64,000 bases of DNA. Origin: Anabaena cylindrica PCC 7122. GTDB lineage: Bacteria; Cyanobacteriota; Cyanobacteriia; Cyanobacteriales; Nostocaceae. The stretch covers positions 434,001 to 498,000 of the forward strand of contig NC_019771.1 of the NCBI RefSeq assembly GCF_000317695.1, read 5' to 3'. The first letter of the stretch is position 1, and each line of letters starts with the position of its first letter. Below the pieces are notes generated by a model. It had not been told where the DNA came from, searched no databases, and saw only the letters and a list, made by a program, of their open reading frames with translations. Positions 43,401 to 51,439 of the stretch are shown piece by piece. The translations under genes were made by a program, and so were the position numbers.

Positions 43401-45399
43401 CTACAACAGCGGCGATTTCTGGGGTTGGAACTACATCTGTCTCGTTCCAGAAGCTGTTGAAGTCGTCTTCATCTGTGGCAACTTCTACTGCCGTTGTTTC
43501 CTCTGGTAAATCAAATATATCTCCAATTCCTAAATCATCTATTGGTTCTTGTGTATCTTCTGCAAGTTCGTTGAACAGATTGTCCAAAGACAAGCTTTCT
43601 GGTGTTGGTTGATTCTGTTCTAATGCAGGGATATCAAAGGTCAGTTCTTCTAGGGAATCAGCATTTGCAGTTGGTAATAAGTTATCAACACTGTTGGCAG
43701 TGATGTTGGATAATTCTAAGTTAGGATTAATTTCAAGTTCTACTAGAGATTCTGGCTCTGTAGACAACAATTCATTTTCATCTGTTACTGCCGACAAATT
43801 TTCTACTGCTTCATGAGTATTAATATCTGCTGACTCAATTTCTACAGAATTAACAGTCAATTCTACATTGATAGAATCGGTCGTAGACAATTCCAAATTG
43901 AGATCATCAAGGAAATTGTCACTAGATTCTCTAGTCTGGGCTGTTGTTGTTTGGTGTTGTTGTTCTAAATTTTCTACTTCTAAGAAGTTGTCGCCAAATA
44001 ATGGGGTCAGGTCTTCTGGAGTATTGGTGGAGCTTGGTTGCTGAACATCAATTTTATCTGTATCCAAGGAGAGGAAATAATCTAAATCAAGATCATCATT
44101 CTCATCCTCAATTTCATTATCACTAATTCCTAGCTGATGAATTGTGGTATCTAGCATTTCTCCTTTTTGCCAGGTTTCCTCCAGTTCGGGAGTTTCACCT
44201 GCAAACAAGTCAGCTAGGGTGTTTAACTCAGAAATACCTACCTCTGGCCCAGTGAGGTCAATAATATGATTGAGGTTGAGTATTGAGTCTTGATAACTGA
44301 ATAAAGAATCGGCAGAAACAGTAGTTGCATCCGTGTTTATTTCTGCTATATCTGGCAAGTTATTAAAGGAGTTATCGCTGGTATCTGCTGCTAAATTTAG
44401 TTCTTCTGTTGTTTCAAATATAATCGTGCTATTCTCTTCTAGCCACAAATTATCTGTATGTAGTTCCAGCGTTTCCGAAAATTCTGTTACTGCTACTGAT
44501 TGCTCATCTGCCCAATCAAGTGTTAGTTCTAATAGCTCCAGTTCTGGAAGTAGTTCAAGTGCTTCTAGCTGTGGACTAATAGTTATTTCTGCTTCTCTAC
44601 CTTGAATAACTAGTTCCTGAGCTTGTTTGATTTCGGTAATAATGATTTTAGCTAAAGTGAGATAGGAATTTTCAGGATTTGCGATCGCATTACCTGCTGC
44701 TTGACACAAACTGCACCAGTTGAGCAAATTTAATCTCTCACCAAGCTTAACTAATTTGTCACACCATTTCTGTAGATCGTTTCTGGATGAGGATACGCTG
44801 CTTTGCTTAAACAATTGCAACATATCCCGCAGGGCTTGTAGCACTTGAGTTTGGAACTCTAACTCATCATCAGTTTTGCTGCTTACTGGTGGTTTTTGTG
44901 GTTGCGGCTGAGGTCTATAATCCTGTTTTGGCTGCGTTGTCGGTGCAGATTCAGCTAATAAGCTGGCACCATCAGCTGATTGTAAAAGTAGTTCTAAATG
45001 CTGATTAAGTCCTGCAAATATAGGTTCACTTTCTAACATCAAAGTATGCGCCGTTTCCTCTGAAAGGCCAAACGGACTACCCAGATGATCTAACAACGCT
45101 TTTAAAGTATCAGAGACACCCAGAAACAGAGACTCTAACTTTTGGTCAACTGCGACTGGATGCTCTTTGAGAACTTTGAAACAATCTTCCAGACGGTGAG
45201 ATGTTTGCTGGATACTATTAAAGCCCAGCATAGCCGCACCTCCTTTGATGGAGTGAGCGGCCCGGAAGACTTCGTTGATCATTTCTGGGTCGTTGAGGGT
45301 ATCTTGTAGCTTCAGTAACCCCTGTTCGATAGTATTCAGGTGTTCTCTGGCTTCTTCGATAAAGTAACCCAAAATCCGCTGTTGTTGTTCCGGCTGCAT
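40459..45399 (-). CDS. hmpE: CheA-type hybrid histidine kinase of the hmp chemosensory system
   Basis: A 1646-residue CheA/PilL-type kinase. Hpt domain at 1-110 with phospho-His H49 (AAHSIKGG); then about 800 residues of very acidic, Ser/Thr/Leu-rich linker; a dimerisation region; HATPase with NNAIAHGIE, DDGAGI and GVGMDVV; a CheW-like domain; and a C-terminal receiver (VDDSITVRELL, CDIEMPRCDG). It controls type IV pilus-driven gliding of hormogonia and should be the last step of the hmpA-E operon. The linker is much longer than in standard CheA. A 137-bp spacer precedes it. Assignment rests on gene order and domain content. Confidence 0.88.
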   Translation of the reverse strand: MQPEQQQRILGYFIEEAREHLNTIEQGLLKLQDTLNDPEMINEVFRAAHSIKGGAAMLGFNSIQQTSHRLEDCFKVLKEHPVAVDQKLESLFLGVSDTLKALLDHLGSPFGLSEETAHTLMLESEPIFAGLNQHLELLLQSADGASLLAESAPTTQPKQDYRPQPQPQKPPVSSKTDDELEFQTQVLQALRDMLQLFKQSSVSSSRNDLQKWCDKLVKLGERLNLLNWCSLCQAAGNAIANPENSYLTLAKIIITEIKQAQELVIQGREAEITISPQLEALELLPELELLELTLDWADEQSVAVTEFSETLELHTDNLWLEENSTIIFETTEELNLAADTSDNSFNNLPDIAEINTDATTVSADSLFSYQDSILNLNHIIDLTGPEVGISELNTLADLFAGETPELEETWQKGEMLDTTIHQLGISDNEIEDENDDLDLDYFLSLDTDKIDVQQPSSTNTPEDLTPLFGDNFLEVENLEQQHQTTTAQTRESSDNFLDDLNLELSTTDSINVELTVNSVEIESADINTHEAVENLSAVTDENELLSTEPESLVELEINPNLELSNITANSVDNLLPTANADSLEELTFDIPALEQNQPTPESLSLDNLFNELAEDTQEPIDDLGIGDIFDLPEETTAVEVATDEDDFNSFWNETDVVPTPEIAAVVEQDVARELEESLFAALSGDGEAVSDHQESETDLSFYLQDFDFTVQEKEVDNLNLTSDTVDNLFADLADSQFNFSIVDNGGISSLPEVHSFSQEPEALNFTPEFTNQSSQKSSELEDTLVSFDDDSNQDSSLELTGIDVPVTALPALTDQEELIINSENIDWVDSLSAEASDTVVDADSLELGLEADESAMELAVLAATDENIHTIEEKAEQLEVENTVIDTAENEASFLDELAELDALLEDEELDVSASAAIPDADFAALEELLGSNNFAIAQTAPAPPKVYQPAVAKAQNPVVSSELPDEFRDLEKLLAEADQTMSSQGRVIKSSTSKTPRPTTRRVREESMKIPVKQLDEMSNLVGELVVNRNTLEQDHERLRQSLDNLLIQVQHLSDVGARMQELYERSLLEASLLSSRNRSSRDNSSSSGNSQDRGFSELEMDHFTMFHTLSQETIEFIVRVRESASDIDFVTEETERVARQFRQVTTQLQEGLTRTRMIPFAQAIDRLRRGVRENGIKCGKQVDLVTEGADTLIDKMILDHLTDPLTHMLNNAIAHGIETPEVRKATGKPAMGIITICAFHQGNQTVISVTDDGAGIDHEKVKFKAIQKGVITPEDAQNMSRLDIYDLLFLPSFSTADEIDDLKGRGVGMDVVRTDISEIRGTVGTDSIIGKGTTFTIRLPLTLSICKALCCISDKSRIAFPMDGVEDTLDISATDIQQDSDGQSFIFWRDTVLPFRPLHEILAFNRQISRGNIYGNTRDDDLLSVVVLRSGNTMVALQIDQVLSEQEIVIKQFEGPAPKPSGVAGATVLGDGRIMPIADVLEIIDIFQGKMSKQIGGGSWQRKTASPVPETPDVKIEPTVLIVDDSITVRELLSLTFNKAGYRVEQARDGQEAWDKLRSGLPCDIVFCDIEMPRCDGLELLSRIQKDNTLNHLPIAMLTSRGADKHRQMAVQLGASGYFTKPYLEEALLEAASRMLKGEKLVTA

Positions 45400-45535
45400 A
45401 AACGATGAAGAATAAAGGATTAATGATTAAGGCTGTAGATCCCCCGATGACAGCTTCCCGTACTCAACATGAGAATCCTCAAGGTAGAATCGGTGATGAA
45501 GCATGAATCATAGTTCATGCTTCATTTTGCATCTT

Positions 45536-48500
45536 TTACCTGGATTCAATGGTTTCCACTCGGAAGCGTTCCACAGAAGCAATCAAGTCACGAGATACCC
45601 CTACTAGGTGTTGTAAGGCTCCTGAAACTCGCTGTGCTTCTTGAGAGGTTTCTTGGGCTGTGAGTTCCACTGATTGCATTACCTGAGCTACAGCACGAGA
45701 TGTTTCCGTTTGTTCTACGGTGTCACTGGTAATTGAGCGCACCAACCGATCAATATGATCGGCTACTTGAATGATATTTTCTAGCGATCGCTTGGCTTCT
45801 TCTGCTAATCTTGTCCCTTGAATTACTTGTTGTGTACCTTCTTCCATCGCTGTCATTACAGAACTGGTTTCGCTCTGGATTTGCATCACGATTTGTTCAA
45901 TCTCTTTTAAAGATTTGGCAGATTTGTCTGCTAACTGACGCACTTCATCGGCGACAATTGCAAACCCTCGTCCAGCGTCTCCGGCTCTTGCTGCCTCAAT
46001 ACTGGCGTTTAGTGCCAATAAGTTGGTACGAGAAGCAATCTGGGAAACCAAGGCCACAATAGAGTTAATTTCTTGGGATGATTCTGCTAATCGTTTAACT
46101 TTGCGGGTGGTTTCCGCTACTGTTTCCCGAATTTCCAAAATCCCCGCCACGGTATTTTCTACTGCTTCCCCTCCTTTAAGTGCGATCGTACTAGCATCAC
46201 GAGCAACAGTTTCTGCTTCTTTTGCCGCTACTGCTACCCGTTGGATAGATTCAGTCATCACTTGCACGGAATTCAGGGTGACAGCCAACTCTTCTGCTTG
46301 GCGCAAAGCATCCCCAGATAAGGCTCTAGCGAAGGTTTCCGAGTTAGTTGAGCCTTTGGTTACTTCTCTGGCAGCCACTTTCACCTGTTGCACAATATCC
46401 CGCAGGTTTTGAATGGTCAGGTTAAAAGCATCAGCTACGGCTCCTAGCACATCGGCTGTCACCTCAGCTTGGACTGTAAGATCTCCTCTCGCAGCTCCTT
46501 CTACATCGTCCAAAAGGCGAATTACCTGGCGTTGCAGGTTTTCTTTCGCTTCTTCTTGCTCAACCGCTTTCCTTTGAGCTTCATTGGTAGTCGTGAAAAT
46601 TACCCGCGACATATCGTTGAAGCTAGTGGCTAAGTATCCTAATTCATCTTCGGAATAAACTGTGGCTTGAACATTCAGATTCCCCTCCCGGACAGCATCA
46701 AACTGTGTTTGCAGGTCTTTGGTAGTGCGCCGAATTTGCTTGAGTGTGAGATTCCCCATGAAGCCTGCTGTTGCTCCCCCAGCAATTCCCGCTGCTACAG
46801 CCATTGCCCAGCCTGTATTCCGCACTGAAACCCGGTGTTCAGCTGGAGAAATTTGCATAGCTCCAAAGTTAATTACAGCAGCTACCATTGCTGAGGTGAA
46901 ACCCACTGTTCCAGCGATCCACAATTGCTTTGTTTCTAGAGAAGCATTCTCAAAAAATGCAAACAAGCCTTGCTCAACACTGACGCTAGGTTCTAGCTTA
47001 GAAGCATCTGATTCAGTAAATACAGGTACTGCTTCTTGCGCCCCAGTAATCGAGAACAGTTCCTCATCACGGTCAATACTGTTATCGGTCTCTTCATTAA
47101 AACTATGGCTATTTGTACCACCAAAACTATGGCTATTTGTACCACCAAAATTATGGCTATTTGTACTTCTGATTCCCTGTGATTGAGATAATGAATCCAC
47201 ATCGCTGTAGCTAGAACTTCCAGTCAGATCAAAGCTAGGAATATTACCTAAATCATCAAAATCGTCAAAATCATCTAAAAACTGGATATTATTTTTAGAA
47301 TTCTCTCCCCGTGAGATACTCGAAATACTATGGATATCTTCATCATCAGGAAAACCTTCTGAGCCAAAGGCAGACTCAAAGGCCTCTAAATCGAAATTAT
47401 CATCATCAAAGTTATCTTGTTTCTGCTTGGTATTTAAGTTAATCGACTCGTTACGACGCTCAAAATTACTGTTCCAAGACGAGGATATTTCCGTATTTAA
47501 ATTTGATTCTTGTGCAGTCTCTATTTCCTCAGGGATTTGAGATAATGAATTATCTAAACCGCTCAAATATGTATGTTCAGTGCTGTCTCTGAAATCATTT
47601 TTGATTAAATTATTAGGTATTTCTTGTTCATCATAAATACCAACGTTTATTTCCTCCGAACTATGGTTGTCAAAGTCAAAATTCCCCATACTTGTATTTT
47701 CAAAGTCTGATGAATCTTGTTCCATCAATAATTCAGGCGTATGTTCCCAATTCTTGACGGTGTTGATCTCCTCCGAATTATGGTTGGCAAAGTCAAAATT
47801 GCCCACACTTATATCTTCAAAGTCTGATGAATCTTGTTCCATCAATAATTCAGGTGTACGTTCCCAATTATTGATTTCTCCAAAATGTGAATTTGTCTGC
47901 TCGTCTTTTATTCCTGAAAATTCCTGAGCAGAATTGACTTCAATCTCAGCAAAAGGATTATTCTCTCCTGAATTTCCGATATTCCCTGTTGAAATATCTT
48001 CTTGCCAAAATGGAGGTAATTCCAAAGCTCCTGATGCCTCACCACTATCAATACTTGGTATCGGCTCTAAAGTCAGGGGTAGGTCGAAAGCTCCTAATTC
48101 TCCATTATCACTGATGCCATTTGCATCTGCACCTTTTAATGGCTGATCTAAGGCGAAAGGATCATCACCAAAAGCCATGACGTTATTTGGTATTTGATCA
48201 AATTCTAGATCGCCTAAATGGCTATCAAAGAGATTATCCTGGGATATATCTTTGAGGGCATTATCAGATGGTTGATATTCACCAAAGGATTGCAGATCAA
48301 AGTTGCTGTCATCAAAATCTCCAGCAACTCCTAAATCTAATAATTCTGCATCATTTGCTACCAGACCATTAGACATTTCTCTAGAATTGATTGGCTCATC
48401 ATTGTCTATTAATAATTCTCCTCCCCCAAATGACTGTAAGTATTGATTGATATTCTCAAGGTAACTAGTGGCAGAACCAATAATTTCTTCATCATCTGTT

Positions 48501-48712
48501 AAATGAGATACCTGCTCGTATTCGGTTTTTGCTATCTCAAACTGCTGCAAAACATAGTAGATGTGTCCTCTTAACAGATGAGAGTTTGGGTCATCTGGTA
48601 AATTTTGCACCACTTGGTCTACTAAAGTAGCTGCAACTTCATAGTCTCCTTCTGTATAAGCTTTTACGGCTTGCTGATATTTTGAATTGTGATCATCTAT
48701 ATTTACTACCAT
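45536..48712 (-). CDS. hmpD: Methyl-accepting chemotaxis protein of the hmp locus
   Basis: A 1058-residue MCP. A short TPR-like N-terminus (AVKAYTEGDYEVAATLVDQV), a long acidic, Asn/Asp/Ser-rich region (about 110-570), two membrane helices near 625-700, HAMP-type sequence and the signalling domain with the E-A-rich hairpin tip (IASRTNLLALNASIEAARAG). No GAF phytochrome-like domains, unlike phototaxis PixJ/PtxD, so it is the HmpD type. The start at 48712 is chosen for GGGAGG eight bases upstream; a longer frame to 48748 overlaps hmpC. Two internal repeats lie in the low-complexity part. Confidence 0.88.
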   Translation of the reverse strand: MVVNIDDHNSKYQQAVKAYTEGDYEVAATLVDQVVQNLPDDPNSHLLRGHIYYVLQQFEIAKTEYEQVSHLTDDEEIIGSATSYLENINQYLQSFGGGELLIDNDEPINSREMSNGLVANDAELLDLGVAGDFDDSNFDLQSFGEYQPSDNALKDISQDNLFDSHLGDLEFDQIPNNVMAFGDDPFALDQPLKGADANGISDNGELGAFDLPLTLEPIPSIDSGEASGALELPPFWQEDISTGNIGNSGENNPFAEIEVNSAQEFSGIKDEQTNSHFGEINNWERTPELLMEQDSSDFEDISVGNFDFANHNSEEINTVKNWEHTPELLMEQDSSDFENTSMGNFDFDNHSSEEINVGIYDEQEIPNNLIKNDFRDSTEHTYLSGLDNSLSQIPEEIETAQESNLNTEISSSWNSNFERRNESINLNTKQKQDNFDDDNFDLEAFESAFGSEGFPDDEDIHSISSISRGENSKNNIQFLDDFDDFDDLGNIPSFDLTGSSSYSDVDSLSQSQGIRSTNSHNFGGTNSHSFGGTNSHSFNEETDNSIDRDEELFSITGAQEAVPVFTESDASKLEPSVSVEQGLFAFFENASLETKQLWIAGTVGFTSAMVAAVINFGAMQISPAEHRVSVRNTGWAMAVAAGIAGGATAGFMGNLTLKQIRRTTKDLQTQFDAVREGNLNVQATVYSEDELGYLATSFNDMSRVIFTTTNEAQRKAVEQEEAKENLQRQVIRLLDDVEGAARGDLTVQAEVTADVLGAVADAFNLTIQNLRDIVQQVKVAAREVTKGSTNSETFARALSGDALRQAEELAVTLNSVQVMTESIQRVAVAAKEAETVARDASTIALKGGEAVENTVAGILEIRETVAETTRKVKRLAESSQEINSIVALVSQIASRTNLLALNASIEAARAGDAGRGFAIVADEVRQLADKSAKSLKEIEQIVMQIQSETSSVMTAMEEGTQQVIQGTRLAEEAKRSLENIIQVADHIDRLVRSITSDTVEQTETSRAVAQVMQSVELTAQETSQEAQRVSGALQHLVGVSRDLIASVERFRVETIESR
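47100..47170 (-). repeat. 24-bp tandem repeat in hmpD, 3 copies
   Basis: Three 24-bp units (47100, 47124, 47148) encode NSHSFGGT-type octapeptides. The first two are identical and the third has small changes, so this is a young in-frame expansion in the disordered region of HmpD. Confidence 0.8.
47652..47875 (-). repeat. 117-bp direct duplication in hmpD
   Basis: Two copies with a 117-base period (47652-47768 and 47769-47875). They encode two 39-residue blocks containing TPELLMEQDSSDFE and GNFDF. Identity is high and the period is 39 codons, so the frame is kept. Confidence 0.8.
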
Positions 48713-48728
48713 TTCCTCCCTCCCGACT

Positions 48729-49256
48729 TCATCCTGCCCACCGCGCACTTCGCAAAATAGCTGTTTGATCTATTAGTCTTAGATACTTGTTATTTTTAGT
48801 ATCTAACCATTCTCCACGCAAAAATGGAGCCATAGTATCTGGTACGTTATTTGATGGCATCAGATACTGTACATCAAGCCAGCCCATTCCACAGATTTGC
48901 TCTACTCCTAAACCTACTATTATGTCTTGATCTTCAATAGCAATTACTGGTATCTCAGATCTATCCGTGTTTAATGCAGTTCCCTCCCCCAAAAATTGTC
49001 CTAAATCTGCCACCCAAATTAGTCTTCCTCGCAAATTTAGAGTACCCAAAAGCAAGGGAGAAGCATTAGGAATCGGAGTGATTCGATCTGGACTGAGTTC
49101 GATAACTTCCCGAATCCCAGTGGCTTGCAATGCAAACTCCTGGTACGAGGGAAGGTAAAATCTTAAATGTAACTCACCTTCGGGACTTTCTAGTTGTAAT
49201 TCCGGGCGAAATTGATCTTGACCACTACCACTTAAAAAGTCTGGTTTGCTAACCAT
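48729..49256 (-). CDS. hmpC: CheW-like adaptor of the hmp locus
   Basis: A 175-residue CheW-domain protein (FALQATGIREVIELSPDRITPIPNASPLLLGTLNLRGRLIWVADL). CheW proteins tether the CheA kinase to the receptor. Length and domain fit HmpC/PixI. It follows hmpB with a 32-bp gap and leads into hmpD with 16 bp between its stop and the hmpD start used here, as expected for one operon. Confidence 0.9.
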   Translation of the reverse strand: MVSKPDFLSGSGQDQFRPELQLESPEGELHLRFYLPSYQEFALQATGIREVIELSPDRITPIPNASPLLLGTLNLRGRLIWVADLGQFLGEGTALNTDRSEIPVIAIEDQDIIVGLGVEQICGMGWLDVQYLMPSNNVPDTMAPFLRGEWLDTKNNKYLRLIDQTAILRSARWAG

Positions 49257-49288
49257 ATTTTTTCATCTGTTGTTATTTTTATTGACTT

Positions 49289-49654
49289 TTATCCTCGCAG
49301 CAGTTGTTTGACTGTTCCTACCAATTCAGTTGGTTGAAATGGTTTGGCTATGTAAGCGTCGGCTCCCTGTTTCATTCCCCAGTAGCGATCAAATTCTTCC
49401 CCTTTGGAAGAACACATGACTACAGGCACATTTTGGGTTTTAGGATCAGATTTTAACCGCCGACACAGTTCGTAACCATTCATGCGGGGCATGACAATAT
49501 CCAAAACTACTAAATCGGGAGGTTTGCTTTGAATTGCTTCTAAAGCTTCTACTCCGTCACAAGCATGAGCAACCGTTAAACCACTTGCTTTCAGGAGGTC
49601 TGTAATCATCTCCCTTTGAGCAATACTGTCTTCAACAATCAGAACTGTACTCAT
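49289..49654 (-). CDS. hmpB: CheY-like response regulator of the hmp locus
   Basis: A 121-residue single-domain receiver. Acid pocket E8/D9 (VEDS), phospho-acceptor D52 (LDIVMPRMNG), Thr/Ser in VMCSSKG and Lys in IAKPF. It has no output domain and should act as the soluble phospho-signal or phosphate sink of HmpE. 32 bp separate it from hmpC. Confidence 0.92.
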   Translation of the reverse strand: MSTVLIVEDSIAQREMITDLLKASGLTVAHACDGVEALEAIQSKPPDLVVLDIVMPRMNGYELCRRLKSDPKTQNVPVVMCSSKGEEFDRYWGMKQGADAYIAKPFQPTELVGTVKQLLRG

Positions 49655-49853
49655 AAATACCTATCTACCTCCTGATTTAGACTTTGTGTTTCTAGAATGA
49701 ATATTCATTGGTTTTCTAACAAATATTAACTGTATAAATTAATTCTAGTATTGTAATAATTTACTGATTCTAGACATCTTACTGGAGTTAGCTGATTCTG
49801 TGATAACATTTTTTACCCTATGTTTGAGCAAATCCACAAGTCTTGTATTCCGT

Positions 49854-51059
49854 TTATATTCCCACACCAGAATCTATGTTGATATATTTTTCGACCAGCA
49901 TCAGTAATTCTGTATCTGAAAATGGCTTTGTTAAATAATCTGTAGCTCCAACCATCCTAGCTCTGACACGATCAATAAATCCTTCTTTCCCTGTCAGCAT
50001 AATAATTGGGATCAGCCGAAATGCTGTGGAATGTCGCAGCATGGCACAAATTTCGTAACCGTCTAATTCCGGCATAGCGATGTCGCATAAAATTAAATCT
50101 GGCTTGAGTTGAAAAACTAGGCTGAGGGCTTCTAAGGGTTTGGTGATGCAGATTGCTTCATAGCCCTGTGGGTTTAAGATTGACTCTACAGTTTGGCAGA
50201 TGGCGATCGCATCTTCAATACATACTATCCGTCCTTTGTTCTGATCTAGTTGCTTCCCATTTGGTATTTGATTGCTAGGGCTATCAGTCACAGAATATAC
50301 TAATTGTAGCCACCCCTGTTGTACGTAAGGATATATGACTTTGGCAACGGTTAAAATGTCACGGTTGAGATAACGAGCTAATTGCCGTAGGGATGTTTTA
50401 CCATCTGCCCAATGTTGTAACTTATTAACTGTTGATGCTGGTAATGAGTGGCGAAATCTTTCTATATCAGCCAGTACTGGCAACTGTTCTGGCGATTGAA
50501 TATGGGGATATAATTGTTTCCATTCTTGTACTTGTTTAGTGATTTTTGTTACTAAAGTATTTATTTCCAAGCTAGTTAATTGTGGAACAAGTGCTGTACC
50601 TAAATCAAAAATGAAACTACCTTGATGTAAACTCAACAGATCAAAGAGTGTCTCATGTACTAGGCCATGAATGATATTGCGAGCTATTTTTGGGGTAATA
50701 ATATTCTGCTCTAGAAGCGCCCAAATGTACGCATACTCTGGAGAATTCGTAGATTCTAAGGTAGCAAGTTGCGTTTTATTAAGTCGCCGCTCAACTCGAT
50801 AATGACGCAAGTAATCGTCAATCCGAGATAAACTACTTTCACCCGCTTGACAATAGACTATTTGACCATTCAGGAAAAATACAAACCACGACAGTGGTTT
50901 ACTCTCTCCCGACGAACGATACTTGAGAGTGTCTTCTCCACTCAGTTTGTGAGTTGGGTAAGAATAATGCGCTTGTACCCACAACTGTCCAGTTCTTTGT
51001 CCTAAGGAAATCAGTTGTAGGATACTGTAAATGTCAATTTCGTTTAAATTTCCCTGCAT
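49854..51059 (-). CDS. hmpA: PATAN-domain response regulator (HmpA/PatA/PixG type)
   Basis: A 401-residue protein with an N-terminal PATAN/DUF4388 region (LNEIDIYSILQLISLGQRTGQLW, HYRVERRLNKTQLATLES), a helical middle (DGKTSLRQLARYLNRD) and a C-terminal receiver (LCDIAMPELDGYEI, DYLTKPF). In Nostoc and Synechocystis the PATAN type regulates type IV pilus assembly or polarity. It is the first gene of the hmpA-E unit; the next gene follows after 199 bp, so an extra promoter before hmpB is possible. Confidence 0.9.
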   Translation of the reverse strand: MQGNLNEIDIYSILQLISLGQRTGQLWVQAHYSYPTHKLSGEDTLKYRSSGESKPLSWFVFFLNGQIVYCQAGESSLSRIDDYLRHYRVERRLNKTQLATLESTNSPEYAYIWALLEQNIITPKIARNIIHGLVHETLFDLLSLHQGSFIFDLGTALVPQLTSLEINTLVTKITKQVQEWKQLYPHIQSPEQLPVLADIERFRHSLPASTVNKLQHWADGKTSLRQLARYLNRDILTVAKVIYPYVQQGWLQLVYSVTDSPSNQIPNGKQLDQNKGRIVCIEDAIAICQTVESILNPQGYEAICITKPLEALSLVFQLKPDLILCDIAMPELDGYEICAMLRHSTAFRLIPIIMLTGKEGFIDRVRARMVGATDYLTKPFSDTELLMLVEKYINIDSGVGI

Positions 51060-51439
51060 TTAGCTAAAAAACCCTCCGTGGCATTCTAGAGAGATTACTA
51101 TCTCAATTGTTACTTTCAGTTTTTTCATGTTGCAACTCAGGTTAAGATGACCTAGACAAGTAGTCTCAAAAGCCAAACATGATCCTTTTATGATCAATGA
51201 CTGACAAACTTAGTGTTCACACGGTAGTCATAATTACTATCATGGGTACAGGATATAAAAGATGCGACATTGCCGCGTCTACCAAATATCAAGATATATC
51301 AAGATGTGAGATATCACTTCCATAAAATAGTTTTGTTTATCTTGTGCTGTTAAACTGAGGTTAAACAAGACAAGTTAACAGAATAATTTAAGATATATCC
51401 CAAAACACGGACGTAAAGTGCATCAAAAGGACTAGCGGT
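51060..51439. promoter_or_regulatory. Divergent hmpA / hmpF promoter region
   Basis: 380 bp between two start codons on opposite strands. It is AT-rich and contains repeated ATATCAAGATAT blocks around 51280-51320. It must hold the promoters of both hmp units. I cannot identify sigma-specific boxes with confidence. Confidence 0.6.

Noticed and set aside
40778..44605. Several plus-strand frames of 60-125 codons inside hmpE
   Set aside because: Shadows of the acidic, Ser-rich hmpE sequence; no start signals or domains.
46719..47186. 155-codon plus-strand frame in hmpD
   Set aside because: Antisense to MCP coding sequence; its repeated end merely mirrors the 24-bp repeat.
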